Assembly (NCBI GenBank): GCA_944326465.1
Contig: CALVEB010000012.1
Span: 1-59,837, forward strand
Length of the DNA: 59,837 bases
Reading direction: 5' to 3'
Source: Candidatus Gastranaerophilales bacterium
GTDB taxonomy: Bacteria; Cyanobacteriota; Vampirovibrionia; Gastranaerophilales; Gastranaerophilaceae
In this document: positions 15,550 through 24,425 of the stretch, piece by piece
Numbering within the stretch: the stretch's first letter is position 1
Layout: every line of letters starts with the position of its first letter
Notes under the pieces: generated by a model
The model's database searches: none
Seen by the model: the letters and a program-made list of their open reading frames with translations, nothing else
What the model was told of the DNA's origin: nothing
Made by a program: the position numbers and the translations under genes

Positions 15550-16086
15550 ATGAAATACGTATGTACTGTTTGTGGTTGGTCAACAGAAGCTGACAAGGCT
15601 CCGGAAAGATGTCCGCTTTGCGGCGCTACTACTTTCAAAGAAATAGGCGGCGGCGAAAAAGTTTATGCTTGTGAACACAATGTTGGCGACGGACAGGTTG
15701 AAGATAAAGAAGTTATGGAAGGTTTGAGAGCACACTTTACCGGTGAATGTACAGAAGTCGGTATGTATCTTGCAATGGCAAGAGTTGCCGAAAGAGAAGG
15801 ATATCCTGAAGTTGCAGAAGCTTACAAAAGATACGCTTTTGAAGAAGCTGAGCACGCTGCTAAATTCGCTGAATTACTCGGTGAAGTTGTTACTAATTCA
15901 ACTAAGAAAAACCTTGAATTGCGTGCAGAAGCTGAACACGGCGCTTGCGAAGGTAAATTAGCTATTGCTAAACGCGCTAAAGAATTAGGTTATGATGCTA
16001 TTCACGATACAGTTCACGAAATGGCTAAAGATGAAGCACGTCACGGCAAAGGTTTTGACGGTTTATTGAAAAGATACTTTTCATAA
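15550..16086 (+). CDS. rbr: Reverse-type rubrerythrin (rubredoxin domain first)
   Basis: A protein of 178 residues. Residues 1-35 form a short rubredoxin-like Fe(Cys)4 domain (CTVCGW, CPLCGA), followed by a ferritin-like four-helix domain with diiron ligands ([40 protein letters not shown]). Domain order is reversed from classical rubrerythrin. Such proteins reduce hydrogen peroxide in anaerobes in the cytosol, which fits an anaerobic lifestyle. A strong aaaggtgg RBS is present. It appears monocistronic. Confidence 0.92.
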   Translation: MKYVCTVCGWSTEADKAPERCPLCGATTFKEIGGGEKVYACEHNVGDGQVEDKEVMEGLRAHFTGECTEVGMYLAMARVAEREGYPEVAEAYKRYAFEEAEHAAKFAELLGEVVTNSTKKNLELRAEAEHGACEGKLAIAKRAKELGYDAIHDTVHEMAKDEARHGKGFDGLLKRYFS

Positions 16087-16118
16087 TAATATTTTATAAT
16101 TTTATAGATTAAGGAACA

Positions 16119-16143
16119 GGCGCGAAAGTTTAACTTTCGCGCC
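16119..16143. terminator. Hairpin between convergent genes
   Basis: A long perfect stem (ggcgcgaaag / ctttcgcgcc) lies between rubrerythrin and the convergent acyl-CoA synthetase gene. There is no clear T-run on either side, so it could be a terminator or simply a stable RNA end. Confidence 0.5.
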
Positions 16144-16177
16144 CGCCTGCTTGTATCCAGCAGAAAGGAGGCTTGAT

Positions 16178-17851
16178 TTATGCCTTCACCAACTCTTTAA
16201 CTTCTTTACGTTTTACTTTTCGGGTTGCAGTACGCGGTAAAGGTTCATGTGATACTACAATATTTACCGGACGCTTGTACTGCGTTAGTTGGAGTGAAAG
16301 GCGTTTGACCTCATCACGTATGAGTTTATTGACTGTATCTCTATCATATTTATTTTCAACATCTTCTGACGGAACGACGACCGCAACAATTTCTTCTGTA
16401 CCGTCTTTTGCTCCGAAGGTTCTTGATACCCCGAGAACACAAACTTCACTGAAATAAGGGCTTTTTTCAAGAACTGCCTCTACTTCTTCCGGAAATACTT
16501 TTTTACCTCCGGATAGGACTATCATATTCTTTATGCGGCCTGTAATATATAAATGTCCGTTTCTTCTGATTTCACCGATATCGCCCGTATGAAGCCAGCC
16601 GTCTTCCGTAAATGCTGCGGCTGTAAGTTCCGGCTGATTATGATAGCCTTTCATAACAGCAGGCCCTTTCAAAAGCAATTCGCCTGTCTGTTCGTCGATT
16701 TTTGCCTGAAAACTTTTTAAAAGCGGCCCGACTGATGCCAGATCTCTGGATTTATTTGTGTTAACAGAGGCAACCGGACTGACTTCTGATAATCCGTAGC
16801 CCTGATATATCTTTATACCGATTCTTTCAAAAAATTCACCAACGGATAAATCCAGCGGAGCGCCGCCAGACATACAGCCCATAAAGCAGCCGCCGAATTT
16901 GGCATGTATTGGTTTGAACATAAGTTTTTTTACTGTTGCAAACGGGATGTATTTTGCTATTGCAAGCATAGTTTTAAACGCTTTGCGCACAGGCAGCGGT
17001 TTGCTTGCTATATCACTTTCTATTGCTGTTTTTAAAAGTTTCAAAAATGCCGGTACAACTACCATAAATTCAACACGTTTTTCTCTCATTATGCTCAATA
17101 TGTCACGCGGTTTCAGACTTTGCGTGTAATATATTGAAAAACCGAAATTCATAAATGTTGAAAATCCGACAGTCATTTCAAATAAGTGGTTCATTGGAAG
17201 GATCGAAAGAATGTTAATCGGGCGATTTGGGAGGAAACTGCTGAAAGCTTCACTTAAATCGTCAAGCTGCGCAAACATGTTTGCGAAACTTATTTCAACG
17301 CCTTTAGGAGAACCGGTTGTGCCGGATGTATAAATAATAAATGCAGTTGCTTTAGAACTGCGCATTACCCATTTGTGTTCGTAATTATTAGGGAGTTCAT
17401 AAATACTCTTTAAGCCGCTTGTACAAGGCGGTTCATCCATAACCAGTATTTCTCTGATAGATGGAATTTCTTTTTGGAGTTCAACAGCTTTAGCTATGTT
17501 GGCCATAGAAACCAGCATGACTTTTGGCTGACAGTCAGAGAGTATATTTCTAAGTTCGTATTTAGTAAGTTTAACATCAAGCGGGACTGTTGTAAGACCT
17601 GAGATTATTGACGCAAAAACAGCAACTCCGAATTCAGGTTTAGATTCTGAAAGTATTGCAAGACAATCACCCTTTTGAACTTTTACTTCATCCATCAGGT
17701 AGCAGGCTACTTTTTTGGATAAAAGACTCAAGCCTTTGTATGTAAATTCACGCCAGCCGAGTTGATTTTTAATTCCAAGAGCAACTCTGTCTGCATAATT
17801 GTTTGTTCTGTCTTCCAAAAGTGTTAAAGCATTGTATTTTCTCAATCCCAT
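16178..17851 (-). CDS. AMP-forming acyl-CoA/acyl-ACP synthetase
   Basis: A protein of 557 residues of the ANL superfamily that activates a fatty acid through an acyl-AMP. Visible motifs are the P-loop-like IIYTSGTTGSPKGVE (~180), QGYGLSE (~360), GWLHTGDIG (~440), ITGRIKNMIVLSGGKKV (~455) and a C-terminal catalytic Lys region (RTATRKVKRKE). It resembles long-chain acyl-CoA ligases and cyanobacterial acyl-ACP synthetases. The start at 17851 (MGLRKYNALT) has taggag about 11 nt upstream; the longer frame to 17914 has no RBS. Fatty acid recycling is the likely role. Confidence 0.88.
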   Translation of the reverse strand: MGLRKYNALTLLEDRTNNYADRVALGIKNQLGWREFTYKGLSLLSKKVACYLMDEVKVQKGDCLAILSESKPEFGVAVFASIISGLTTVPLDVKLTKYELRNILSDCQPKVMLVSMANIAKAVELQKEIPSIREILVMDEPPCTSGLKSIYELPNNYEHKWVMRSSKATAFIIYTSGTTGSPKGVEISFANMFAQLDDLSEAFSSFLPNRPINILSILPMNHLFEMTVGFSTFMNFGFSIYYTQSLKPRDILSIMREKRVEFMVVVPAFLKLLKTAIESDIASKPLPVRKAFKTMLAIAKYIPFATVKKLMFKPIHAKFGGCFMGCMSGGAPLDLSVGEFFERIGIKIYQGYGLSEVSPVASVNTNKSRDLASVGPLLKSFQAKIDEQTGELLLKGPAVMKGYHNQPELTAAAFTEDGWLHTGDIGEIRRNGHLYITGRIKNMIVLSGGKKVFPEEVEAVLEKSPYFSEVCVLGVSRTFGAKDGTEEIVAVVVPSEDVENKYDRDTVNKLIRDEVKRLSLQLTQYKRPVNIVVSHEPLPRTATRKVKRKEVKELVKA

Positions 17852-17974
17852 TTTTTGGTTTACTCCTAAAAACTGTCCTGATAATAGAATATAATTTCTA
17901 TACACAAAAGTCAAGATATAAAGATATTTGTATTATAATAGAAATAGTGGATTAGGGAATTACAGGATAAACAA

Positions 17975-19345
17975 ATGAAACAGGTATATATAGAAACAAT
18001 GGGCTGCCAGATGAATAAATCAGATACAGAAAGAATGCTTGGCATGCTTGCACACTTTAATTATGTTGAGACTAAAGAACCTCACGAAGCAGACTTGTTG
18101 ATGATTAACACATGTTCCATAAGGCAGTTGAGTGAAGATAAAGCTTTCAGCGCAATAGGCTTGTGGGGAAAATGGAAAAAACACAAACCTGATTTAAAGA
18201 TTGGTTTTTGCGGCTGCGTTGCCCAGCAAAAAGCAGAAGGTATTCTTAAACGCTGTCCTTATGTTGATTTTGTACTCGGCACACATACTATTTACAGACT
18301 TCCGGATATTATAAAAAGAATTAATCAAGGGGAACGTGTTTGTGAATGCGAAGAAACACACAAAACCGAAGCTGATAAAGAAAAAGATTACGAGATTAAA
18401 CGCGTAAAAAGTGTTAATGCGTGGATTCCGATAACAGAAGGCTGCAACAATTTTTGTACATATTGCATAGTTCCTTATACCAGAGGCCGCGAGCGCTCCC
18501 GTGAACCCGAAATAATTATTAAAGAAGCGCAAGATGCGCTTAATCAGGGATTTAAAGAAATTACACTTCTCGGACAGAATGTTGACAGCTACGGCAAAGA
18601 TTTTAAAGATAAAAGTTACAGACTGGCACAGCTTCTGAGAGATTTGAATGCGCTGGAAGGTAATTTCCGTATCCGGTTTGTTACATCTTATCCGACAGAT
18701 ATTACTGATGAATTGATTGATACGGTGGTTGAATTGGATAAAGTATGTGAGTATTTTCACATCCCGATGCAGTCAGGCTCCACTCCTGTATTAAAAGCAA
18801 TGAACAGGCGTTATGACCGCGAAACCTATGCGGCTATTGTTAAAAAAGTACGGGATAGAGTTAAAGATGTCACTATAACAAGTGATTTTATAGCTGGTTT
18901 TCCGGGTGAAACAGAAGAACAGTTTGTCGAAACCCTTACTGCAATTGATGAATTTGAACTTGATTACTCAAACACCGCGGCGTACTCTCCACGCGAAAAA
19001 ACCGTTGCCGCAAAATGGGTCGACAAATATATTCCGGAAGATGTTAAAACAAAGCGACTCGCCAGATTAAACGAACAGGTGAGAATTAACTGTCTTAAAT
19101 CAAACCAAAAATTCATCGGGCGCGAAATGGAAGTTCTGATAGAAGGTTTTGAAAACCATAAAGGTCAAAACGTAATCACCGGACGCACACGTAACAACAA
19201 AATAGTACACATACCTTGCGATAAGGATTTAACCGGAGAATTTGTAAATGTTAAAATAACCGGCGCCAAAACCTGGTATGTTAACGGTGAATTGCTAAAT
19301 GCGGAATATGATAAAATTTCAACCTCTACAGCCGCTGCAAATTAA
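17975..19345 (+). CDS. miaB: tRNA-2-methylthio-N6-dimethylallyladenosine synthase
   Basis: Radical-SAM methylthiotransferase that modifies A37 of tRNAs. It has 456 residues. The N-terminal UPF0004 domain has three cluster cysteines (TMGCQMN, NTCSIR, GCVAQQ), the radical SAM motif is GCNNFCTYCIVPYTRG (~150), and a TRAM domain closes the protein. The N-terminus IETMGCQMNKSDTE is characteristic of MiaB and not MtaB. It stands alone, divergent from the acyl-CoA synthetase gene. Confidence 0.95.
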   Translation: MKQVYIETMGCQMNKSDTERMLGMLAHFNYVETKEPHEADLLMINTCSIRQLSEDKAFSAIGLWGKWKKHKPDLKIGFCGCVAQQKAEGILKRCPYVDFVLGTHTIYRLPDIIKRINQGERVCECEETHKTEADKEKDYEIKRVKSVNAWIPITEGCNNFCTYCIVPYTRGRERSREPEIIIKEAQDALNQGFKEITLLGQNVDSYGKDFKDKSYRLAQLLRDLNALEGNFRIRFVTSYPTDITDELIDTVVELDKVCEYFHIPMQSGSTPVLKAMNRRYDRETYAAIVKKVRDRVKDVTITSDFIAGFPGETEEQFVETLTAIDEFELDYSNTAAYSPREKTVAAKWVDKYIPEDVKTKRLARLNEQVRINCLKSNQKFIGREMEVLIEGFENHKGQNVITGRTRNNKIVHIPCDKDLTGEFVNVKITGAKTWYVNGELLNAEYDKISTSTAAAN

Positions 19346-19485
19346 CCGCCGCGGTAAAATGATTATATTTTTTAACATTTTTCACATTCAATATTTGTAA
19401 AAATTCATGTTTGTGTGATACTTAAAATATGGCTAAATATATAATAGCAAAGTACTAAATAATTAATGTAAAAAGGAAAAAAGAA

Positions 19486-21573
19486 ATGGCAAGAAAAACT
19501 CCATTAGAAAAAATCAGAAACATTGGTATTGCCGCTCACATTGATGCCGGTAAAACCACTACAACCGAACGTATTTTGTTCTATACCGGTAAAACACACA
19601 AAATCGGTGAAGTACACGATGGTGCTGCTGTTACCGACTTTATGGAACAAGAACGTGAAAGAGGTATTACAATCCAATCCGCTGCAGTAACAGCAACCTG
19701 GAAAGGTCACCAGATTAACGTCATCGACACCCCGGGGCACGTTGACTTCACAATTGAAGTAGAACGTTCATTACGTGTATTAGACGGCGTAGTTGCAGTA
19801 TTCTGTGCGGTAGGCGGTGTTCAATCACAATCAGAAACAGTTTGGCGTCAAGCTAACAGATACGAAGTTCCGCGTATGGTATTTGTTAATAAAATGGACA
19901 GAACAGGTGCTAACTTCTATCGTGTAGTTGACCAGATAAGAAACCGTTTAGGTGCAAACGCTCACCCTATCAGACTTCCTATCGGTGCAGAAGCTGACTT
20001 CAAAGGTCTTATAGACTTGTTTGAAATGAAAGCATATATCTACACCAACGATTTGGGTACTGATATTAAAGTTGAAGACATTCCGGCAGATATGCTTGAA
20101 AAAGCTCAACAATACAGAGAAGCACTTGTTGAAGCGATTGCAGAATGCGACGATGATGTTATGATGAAATACCTTGAAGGCGAAGAACTTTCAATTGAAG
20201 AATTGAAAAAAGGTTTAAGAAAAGGTGTTTGTGAAAACAAAATCGTTCCAGTAACCTGCGGTACCGCTTTCAAAAATAAAGGTGTTCAATTACTTCTCGA
20301 TTCAATCGTAGAACTGATGCCGTCACCGGTTGATGTAAAAGCTATTGAAGGTGAACTTGAAGACGGAACAAAAGTTGAAAGACATTCATCAGATGAAGAA
20401 CCGTTCTCAGCATTGGCATTTAAAGTTATGACAGACCCTTATGTAGGCCGTCTTACATTCTTGAGAATATATTCCGGCAAATTAACATCAGGATCTTATG
20501 TGCTTAACGCAACTAACGGCAAAAAAGAACGTATTTCAAGACTTGTTCAAATGTACGCTGATCAACGTATTGAAGAAGATGAAGTTTATGCAGGCGACAT
20601 CTGCGCGGCTGTTGGTTTGAAAGACACAACAACAGGTGATACATTGTGTGACGAAAAATCACCGATTATCCTTGAAAGAATGACATTCCCTGAACCGGTT
20701 ATTTCCGTTGCTATTGAACCTAAAACAAAAGCTGATCAGGATAAAATGGGTATCGCACTTCAAAAACTTGCAGAAGAAGATCCGTCATTCAAAGTTAAAT
20801 CAGACAACGAAACCGGCCAGACAATCATCTCCGGTATGGGTGAACTTCACTTAGACATCATCGTTGACCGTTTATTACGTGAATTTAAAGTAGACGCAAA
20901 CGTTGGTAAACCGCAGGTAGCATACCGTGAAACAATCCGCGGCAACGCTGATCAAGACTCTAAATTCATCCGTCAATCAGGTGGTAAAGGTCAATACGGC
21001 CACGTTAAAATCAAAATTTCACCGGCAGAAGAAAATGCAGGATTTGTATTTGAAAACAAAATTGTCGGTGGTGCAATTCCGAAAGAATACATTGAACCTG
21101 CAAGAAAAGGTATGGAAGAAGCGCTTGAAGGCGGTATTCTTGCCGGCTATCCGATGATCGACGTAAAAGTTGAACTTTATGACGGTTCTTACCACGAAGT
21201 CGACTCTTCAGAAATGGCGTTCAAAATTGCCGGCTCAATGGCAATCAAAGAAGGCTGCCGTAAAGCAAGACCTTGTATTCTTGAACCTATGATGAAGGTA
21301 GAAATTGAAGTACCGGAAGAAAACACAGGTGATATTATCGGCGACATTTCATCACGCCGCGGCCGTGTTGAAGGTATGGAAATTATAGAAGGTACCGGAA
21401 TCCAGAAGATTAACGCAATCGTTCCTCTGGCAGAAATGTTCGGTTATGCAACAGACATCCGTTCAAAAACTCAGGGACGCGGTACATTCTCAATGGAATT
21501 CAAATGCTATGAACAGGTTCCTGCAAATATCGAAAAAGAAATTATCGAAAAATCAGGCGTTGCAAAAGCATAA
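19486..21573 (+). CDS. fusA: Elongation factor G
   Basis: Ribosomal translocase GTPase of 695 residues. G1 is [10 protein letters not shown] (~17), G2 [10 protein letters not shown]3 DTPGHVDF, G4 NKMDR, and domains II-V follow with [12 protein letters not shown] and the C-terminal fold. The ATG is preceded by aaaaggaaaaaag. It is not in the usual str operon here: the neighbours are miaB and a repeat region, so it is transcribed alone with its own terminator. Confidence 0.97.
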   Translation: MARKTPLEKIRNIGIAAHIDAGKTTTTERILFYTGKTHKIGEVHDGAAVTDFMEQERERGITIQSAAVTATWKGHQINVIDTPGHVDFTIEVERSLRVLDGVVAVFCAVGGVQSQSETVWRQANRYEVPRMVFVNKMDRTGANFYRVVDQIRNRLGANAHPIRLPIGAEADFKGLIDLFEMKAYIYTNDLGTDIKVEDIPADMLEKAQQYREALVEAIAECDDDVMMKYLEGEELSIEELKKGLRKGVCENKIVPVTCGTAFKNKGVQLLLDSIVELMPSPVDVKAIEGELEDGTKVERHSSDEEPFSALAFKVMTDPYVGRLTFLRIYSGKLTSGSYVLNATNGKKERISRLVQMYADQRIEEDEVYAGDICAAVGLKDTTTGDTLCDEKSPIILERMTFPEPVISVAIEPKTKADQDKMGIALQKLAEEDPSFKVKSDNETGQTIISGMGELHLDIIVDRLLREFKVDANVGKPQVAYRETIRGNADQDSKFIRQSGGKGQYGHVKIKISPAEENAGFVFENKIVGGAIPKEYIEPARKGMEEALEGGILAGYPMIDVKVELYDGSYHEVDSSEMAFKIAGSMAIKEGCRKARPCILEPMMKVEIEVPEENTGDIIGDISSRRGRVEGMEIIEGTGIQKINAIVPLAEMFGYATDIRSKTQGRGTFSMEFKCYEQVPANIEKEIIEKSGVAKA

Positions 21574-21594
21574 GAATTTGCTCATATAAATTAA

Positions 21595-21623
21595 AGAGGA
21601 TGCTCAATGCATCCTCTTTTTTT
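21595..21623 (+). terminator. fusA terminator
   Basis: A perfect 9-bp stem (agaggatgc / gcatcctct) with a 5-nt loop is followed by a run of T, about 20 bp after the fusA stop. Confidence 0.9.
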
Positions 21624-21753
21624 ATACGAATCAGAAACTACTATCATTTATTACTTAACAGACAGGCAACGCGGGGAATCACACATTACCTTTTCAAAAG
21701 GCACTAAGGAGTAAATGTAGGGTGCAATTTATTGAACCAAATTATTTTTTTAG

Positions 21754-22338
21754 AAGGGAATAAGGGATTAGCGGATTTGCGGACGGACGGAGCGAAGCGA
21801 GTCCGGATAGCGAACGGAACGAGCCGACTGGAGCAACGCTCCTCAGGCGAGTCTCCGTGAGCGTGGAGCAAATCCAAGACAGGGAAATAAGGGAATAAGT
21901 TCTTTACAAAAAATAAGGCAACGTGGAAAATTTCACAAGCATGTCATTGCAAGCGGATTTGCGTACGGGCGGACGTAGTCCGGCAGGCTAGCCTGCATCA
22001 ACATACTGGACACCCGTTAAAGGCAGACACAGTCTGCTCTTATACACTAGCCCACGCAAAAGTTACGGGCATCCAGTATGTAAAAGTAGACTGTGTCCAC
22101 CCTCTCCAAGGGGGAGGAAAAGAATTTGTTGCCGAACGCAGTGAGGCTAGAAATTCTAGGAGGGGGTCAATTGCGTGGATTCAACGAACCAACCCCCACC
22201 CGAAACACTAAAACTCACTTACGTTCGTTAAGTGTTTCTGCCCTCCCCCTCGGAGATGGCAAAGTGGCGACTCACCAATGCCTTTCCGTCATACCGCAGC
22301 GGTTTCGCTGCGTCTTGCGTGTGCCGTTGCCTTGCGGT
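21754..22338. repeat. Mosaic intergenic repeat region B
   Basis: Two modules lie in tandem. The first, ~21754-21899, is bounded by GGGAATAAGG-type ends and contains cggatttgcgg...gtggagcaaatccaagac; its relative is at ~8049-8200. The second, ~21979-22338, is a near-identical inverted copy of ~745-1103. Palindromic micro-units recur (gcaggctagcctgc, cagacacagtctg). The open frame in the second module is shared with region A only because the DNA is repeated; I do not call it a gene. Confidence 0.75.
22002..22080. repeat. 79-bp palindromic element, copy 2
   Basis: The ends catactggacacccg and cgggcatccagtatg are inverted repeats. It has the same length as the copy at 1002-1080 but differs in its internal hairpin (cagacacagtctg here, gcacactttgtgtgc there). 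Confidence 0.6.
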
Positions 22339-22563
22339 ATCTCAAAATTTGCCAAAAACTTTGGCATCAGAATAAAATATTTTAGATTATTAAGAGGGAT
22401 GACTCAGGAAACTCTGTCTGACAAAATCGCAATGAGTACGCGATATGTAAGTGATATTGAAAACGGTAAAGTAAATGTCACTTTAAAAACTATACACAAA
22501 ATTGCCGAAAGTCTCGCTATAGAAGAATGGGAACTGTTAAAATTCCATGACTGTAAGCGCTAG
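22321..22563 (+). CDS. Small XRE-family helix-turn-helix regulator, start captured from a repeat
   Basis: The coding core (FGIRIKYFRLLRGMTQETLSD, then STRYVSDIENGKVNVTLKTI) is a complete XRE/Cro DNA-binding domain of about 65 residues. The frame is open far upstream through the repeat module, so the true start is unclear. I give the GTG at 22321, inside the repeat boundary; TTG at 22330 or a start lost to repeat insertion are alternatives. No RBS is evident. It may therefore be poorly expressed or broken at its 5' end. The target is unknown. A histidine kinase follows 64 bp later. Confidence 0.6.
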   Translation: MPLPCGISKFAKNFGIRIKYFRLLRGMTQETLSDKIAMSTRYVSDIENGKVNVTLKTIHKIAESLAIEEWELLKFHDCKR

Positions 22564-22627
22564 CAGACCCTCAAGTTAAATATCTTTAAGATTTTGCATT
22601 ATTATATATAATTGCTAAAATATTACT

Positions 22628-24310
22628 ATGATTTTATTTATATCAGACAGGCAGGAAAAAATTAATTTTATAAAAGAAATTTTCGGCAAAAAAACTGAAA
22701 ATATCTACTGTATTTCAGACGAATTATCTGTTACCGATATGATATCGGTTAATCCGCCTGATATAATTATTGTCGACACCCTCTCCAATACCTTTAAACC
22801 TAAAAACATTATAAAAAAAATTAAACAGATTCTTGAAAATCCTATAATAATTCTCGTCACCGGTCAAAAAACAGAAAAAGATCTGATAAAACACACTAAT
22901 GCATTCATTACCGATGATATGTCAAAAGAGCTTATAGAAGCTACCGTAAATGTTAATCTCAGGATGAAAAACTCTTTAGAGCAGCTTTCTAATTCTAACA
23001 AAGATCTTGCCGACAGCCTTTATATGCTGAACACGTTATACAGTACAAGTTCTCAATTTGCTGGTACGCTGGACAAAACAGAACTTATCAATTATATGAT
23101 TGAAGGCATGGATAAATCTCTAAGTTTCTCGCTCACCTGTACGCTTTCTTTTTGCACGGAAGAACAGCCTGTTCTGATTTTAAACGCTCTGTATGACATC
23201 TCTGATGAGTTATTAAGCGCAATTAAATTACGCACAATATTGAATTACAAATCACTATTTAATAATAAAACTTTACCGTTTGAACTGGACGAAAATAATT
23301 TAAAAGTAATAAAAACGATAAAATATCCGGCAAGTAAATTTACTTTTAACTTATTTCAATATGACAATATGTTTGCCCCTATTGCACTCGGCAAAAATTT
23401 CTTTGGCTGTATTGAAATTTTTAAGGAAACACCATTTTCCTCAGAAGACGCCAAATGTTTTCAAACTCTTGCACAGCAGGTTTCATTACCGTTAAAAAGC
23501 GCAACTTTATATCAGGAAATAAAAGAAACTAACCAGAAGTTAGAGAAACTTGAGCGGCTTAAATCCGAGTTTATATCAATTGTATCACATGAATTGCGGA
23601 CACCTTTGACATCTATTAAAAATTCGCTGGATATATTGCACAGCGGGCGCTGCGGAGAAGTACCACAGGCCGCCGATAAGTTTTTGTCAATGGCTCAAAG
23701 AAATGTGCAGCGGCTTTCCGGCATAATAAATGATCTTCTTGATTTATCAAAAATCGAAGCAGGGAAAATGGATTTCCACTTTACTCAAACCGATATTCAT
23801 GCCGTGATAGATTATGTTAAATCAACTTTCTTGAATGTGGCCAAAGAAAAAGGTCTGAATTTAATATCAGAAGAAACACCTTCACTTCCGCAAATTACGG
23901 CAGATTCGCAAAGATTGGAACAGGTGCTGACAAACCTTGTTTCTAACGCAATAAAATTTACACCGGCAGGGAAAAATATTACTATCAAATCTGAACTTGT
24001 AAATGCAGATGAAATAGATAAAAACAATTGTTTCAGGGATATTTTAAGCAAACTCAACGGTAAATATATAATGGTGAGTGTCGTAGATGAAGGTATCGGA
24101 ATTTCTGAGGAGAATTTGCTGCGTGCATTTGACAAATTCGCGCAGATAGAAAATTCACTGTCAAGAAAAGTGGGCGGTACAGGATTGGGCTTGCCTATTG
24201 CTAAACAGCTTATTGAAACGCATAAGGGGGCTATCTGGTGCGAAAGTAAACCGGATAAAGGATCGGCGTTTAAATTTGTCCTTCCTGTTGAGGCAAAAAC
24301 AGAAAATTAA
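22628..24310 (+). CDS. Sensor histidine kinase with receiver-like and GAF regions
   Basis: A protein of 560 residues. Residues 1-~110 look like a degenerate receiver (IIIVDTLSN holds the candidate Asp), a GAF-like part follows (~130-290), then HisKA with the phospho-acceptor His321 in IVSHELRTPL. The HATPase domain has an N box (TNLVSNAIKFTP), G1 (VDEGIGIS) and G2 (GGTGLGLPIA). No membrane segment is seen, so it is a cytosolic hybrid-type kinase. Its partner may be the receiver protein at 38576 or lie elsewhere. Confidence 0.88.
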   Translation: MILFISDRQEKINFIKEIFGKKTENIYCISDELSVTDMISVNPPDIIIVDTLSNTFKPKNIIKKIKQILENPIIILVTGQKTEKDLIKHTNAFITDDMSKELIEATVNVNLRMKNSLEQLSNSNKDLADSLYMLNTLYSTSSQFAGTLDKTELINYMIEGMDKSLSFSLTCTLSFCTEEQPVLILNALYDISDELLSAIKLRTILNYKSLFNNKTLPFELDENNLKVIKTIKYPASKFTFNLFQYDNMFAPIALGKNFFGCIEIFKETPFSSEDAKCFQTLAQQVSLPLKSATLYQEIKETNQKLEKLERLKSEFISIVSHELRTPLTSIKNSLDILHSGRCGEVPQAADKFLSMAQRNVQRLSGIINDLLDLSKIEAGKMDFHFTQTDIHAVIDYVKSTFLNVAKEKGLNLISEETPSLPQITADSQRLEQVLTNLVSNAIKFTPAGKNITIKSELVNADEIDKNNCFRDILSKLNGKYIMVSVVDEGIGISEENLLRAFDKFAQIENSLSRKVGGTGLGLPIAKQLIETHKGAIWCESKPDKGSAFKFVLPVEAKTEN

Positions 24311-24331
24311 AAAATTGTCATGTAATTGTCA

Positions 24332-24425
24332 ACTTTTGGAAGTCAATTTCCAAAAGTATGCAGAAATTTAAAGTTTTAGAAGTGCGTTTCCAAAACTTTA
24401 TAAAACTATCGGGTTTTGGAAGTTG
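24332..24425. repeat. Three TTTTGGAAGT-type repeats forming two hairpins
   Basis: The first hairpin is acttttggaa / ttccaaaagt (332-357) and the second aaagtttt / aaaacttt (370-399). A third copy of the half-site (gttttggaagttg) overlaps the 3' end of comEC. It lies between convergent genes and may serve as a terminator. Confidence 0.45.
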
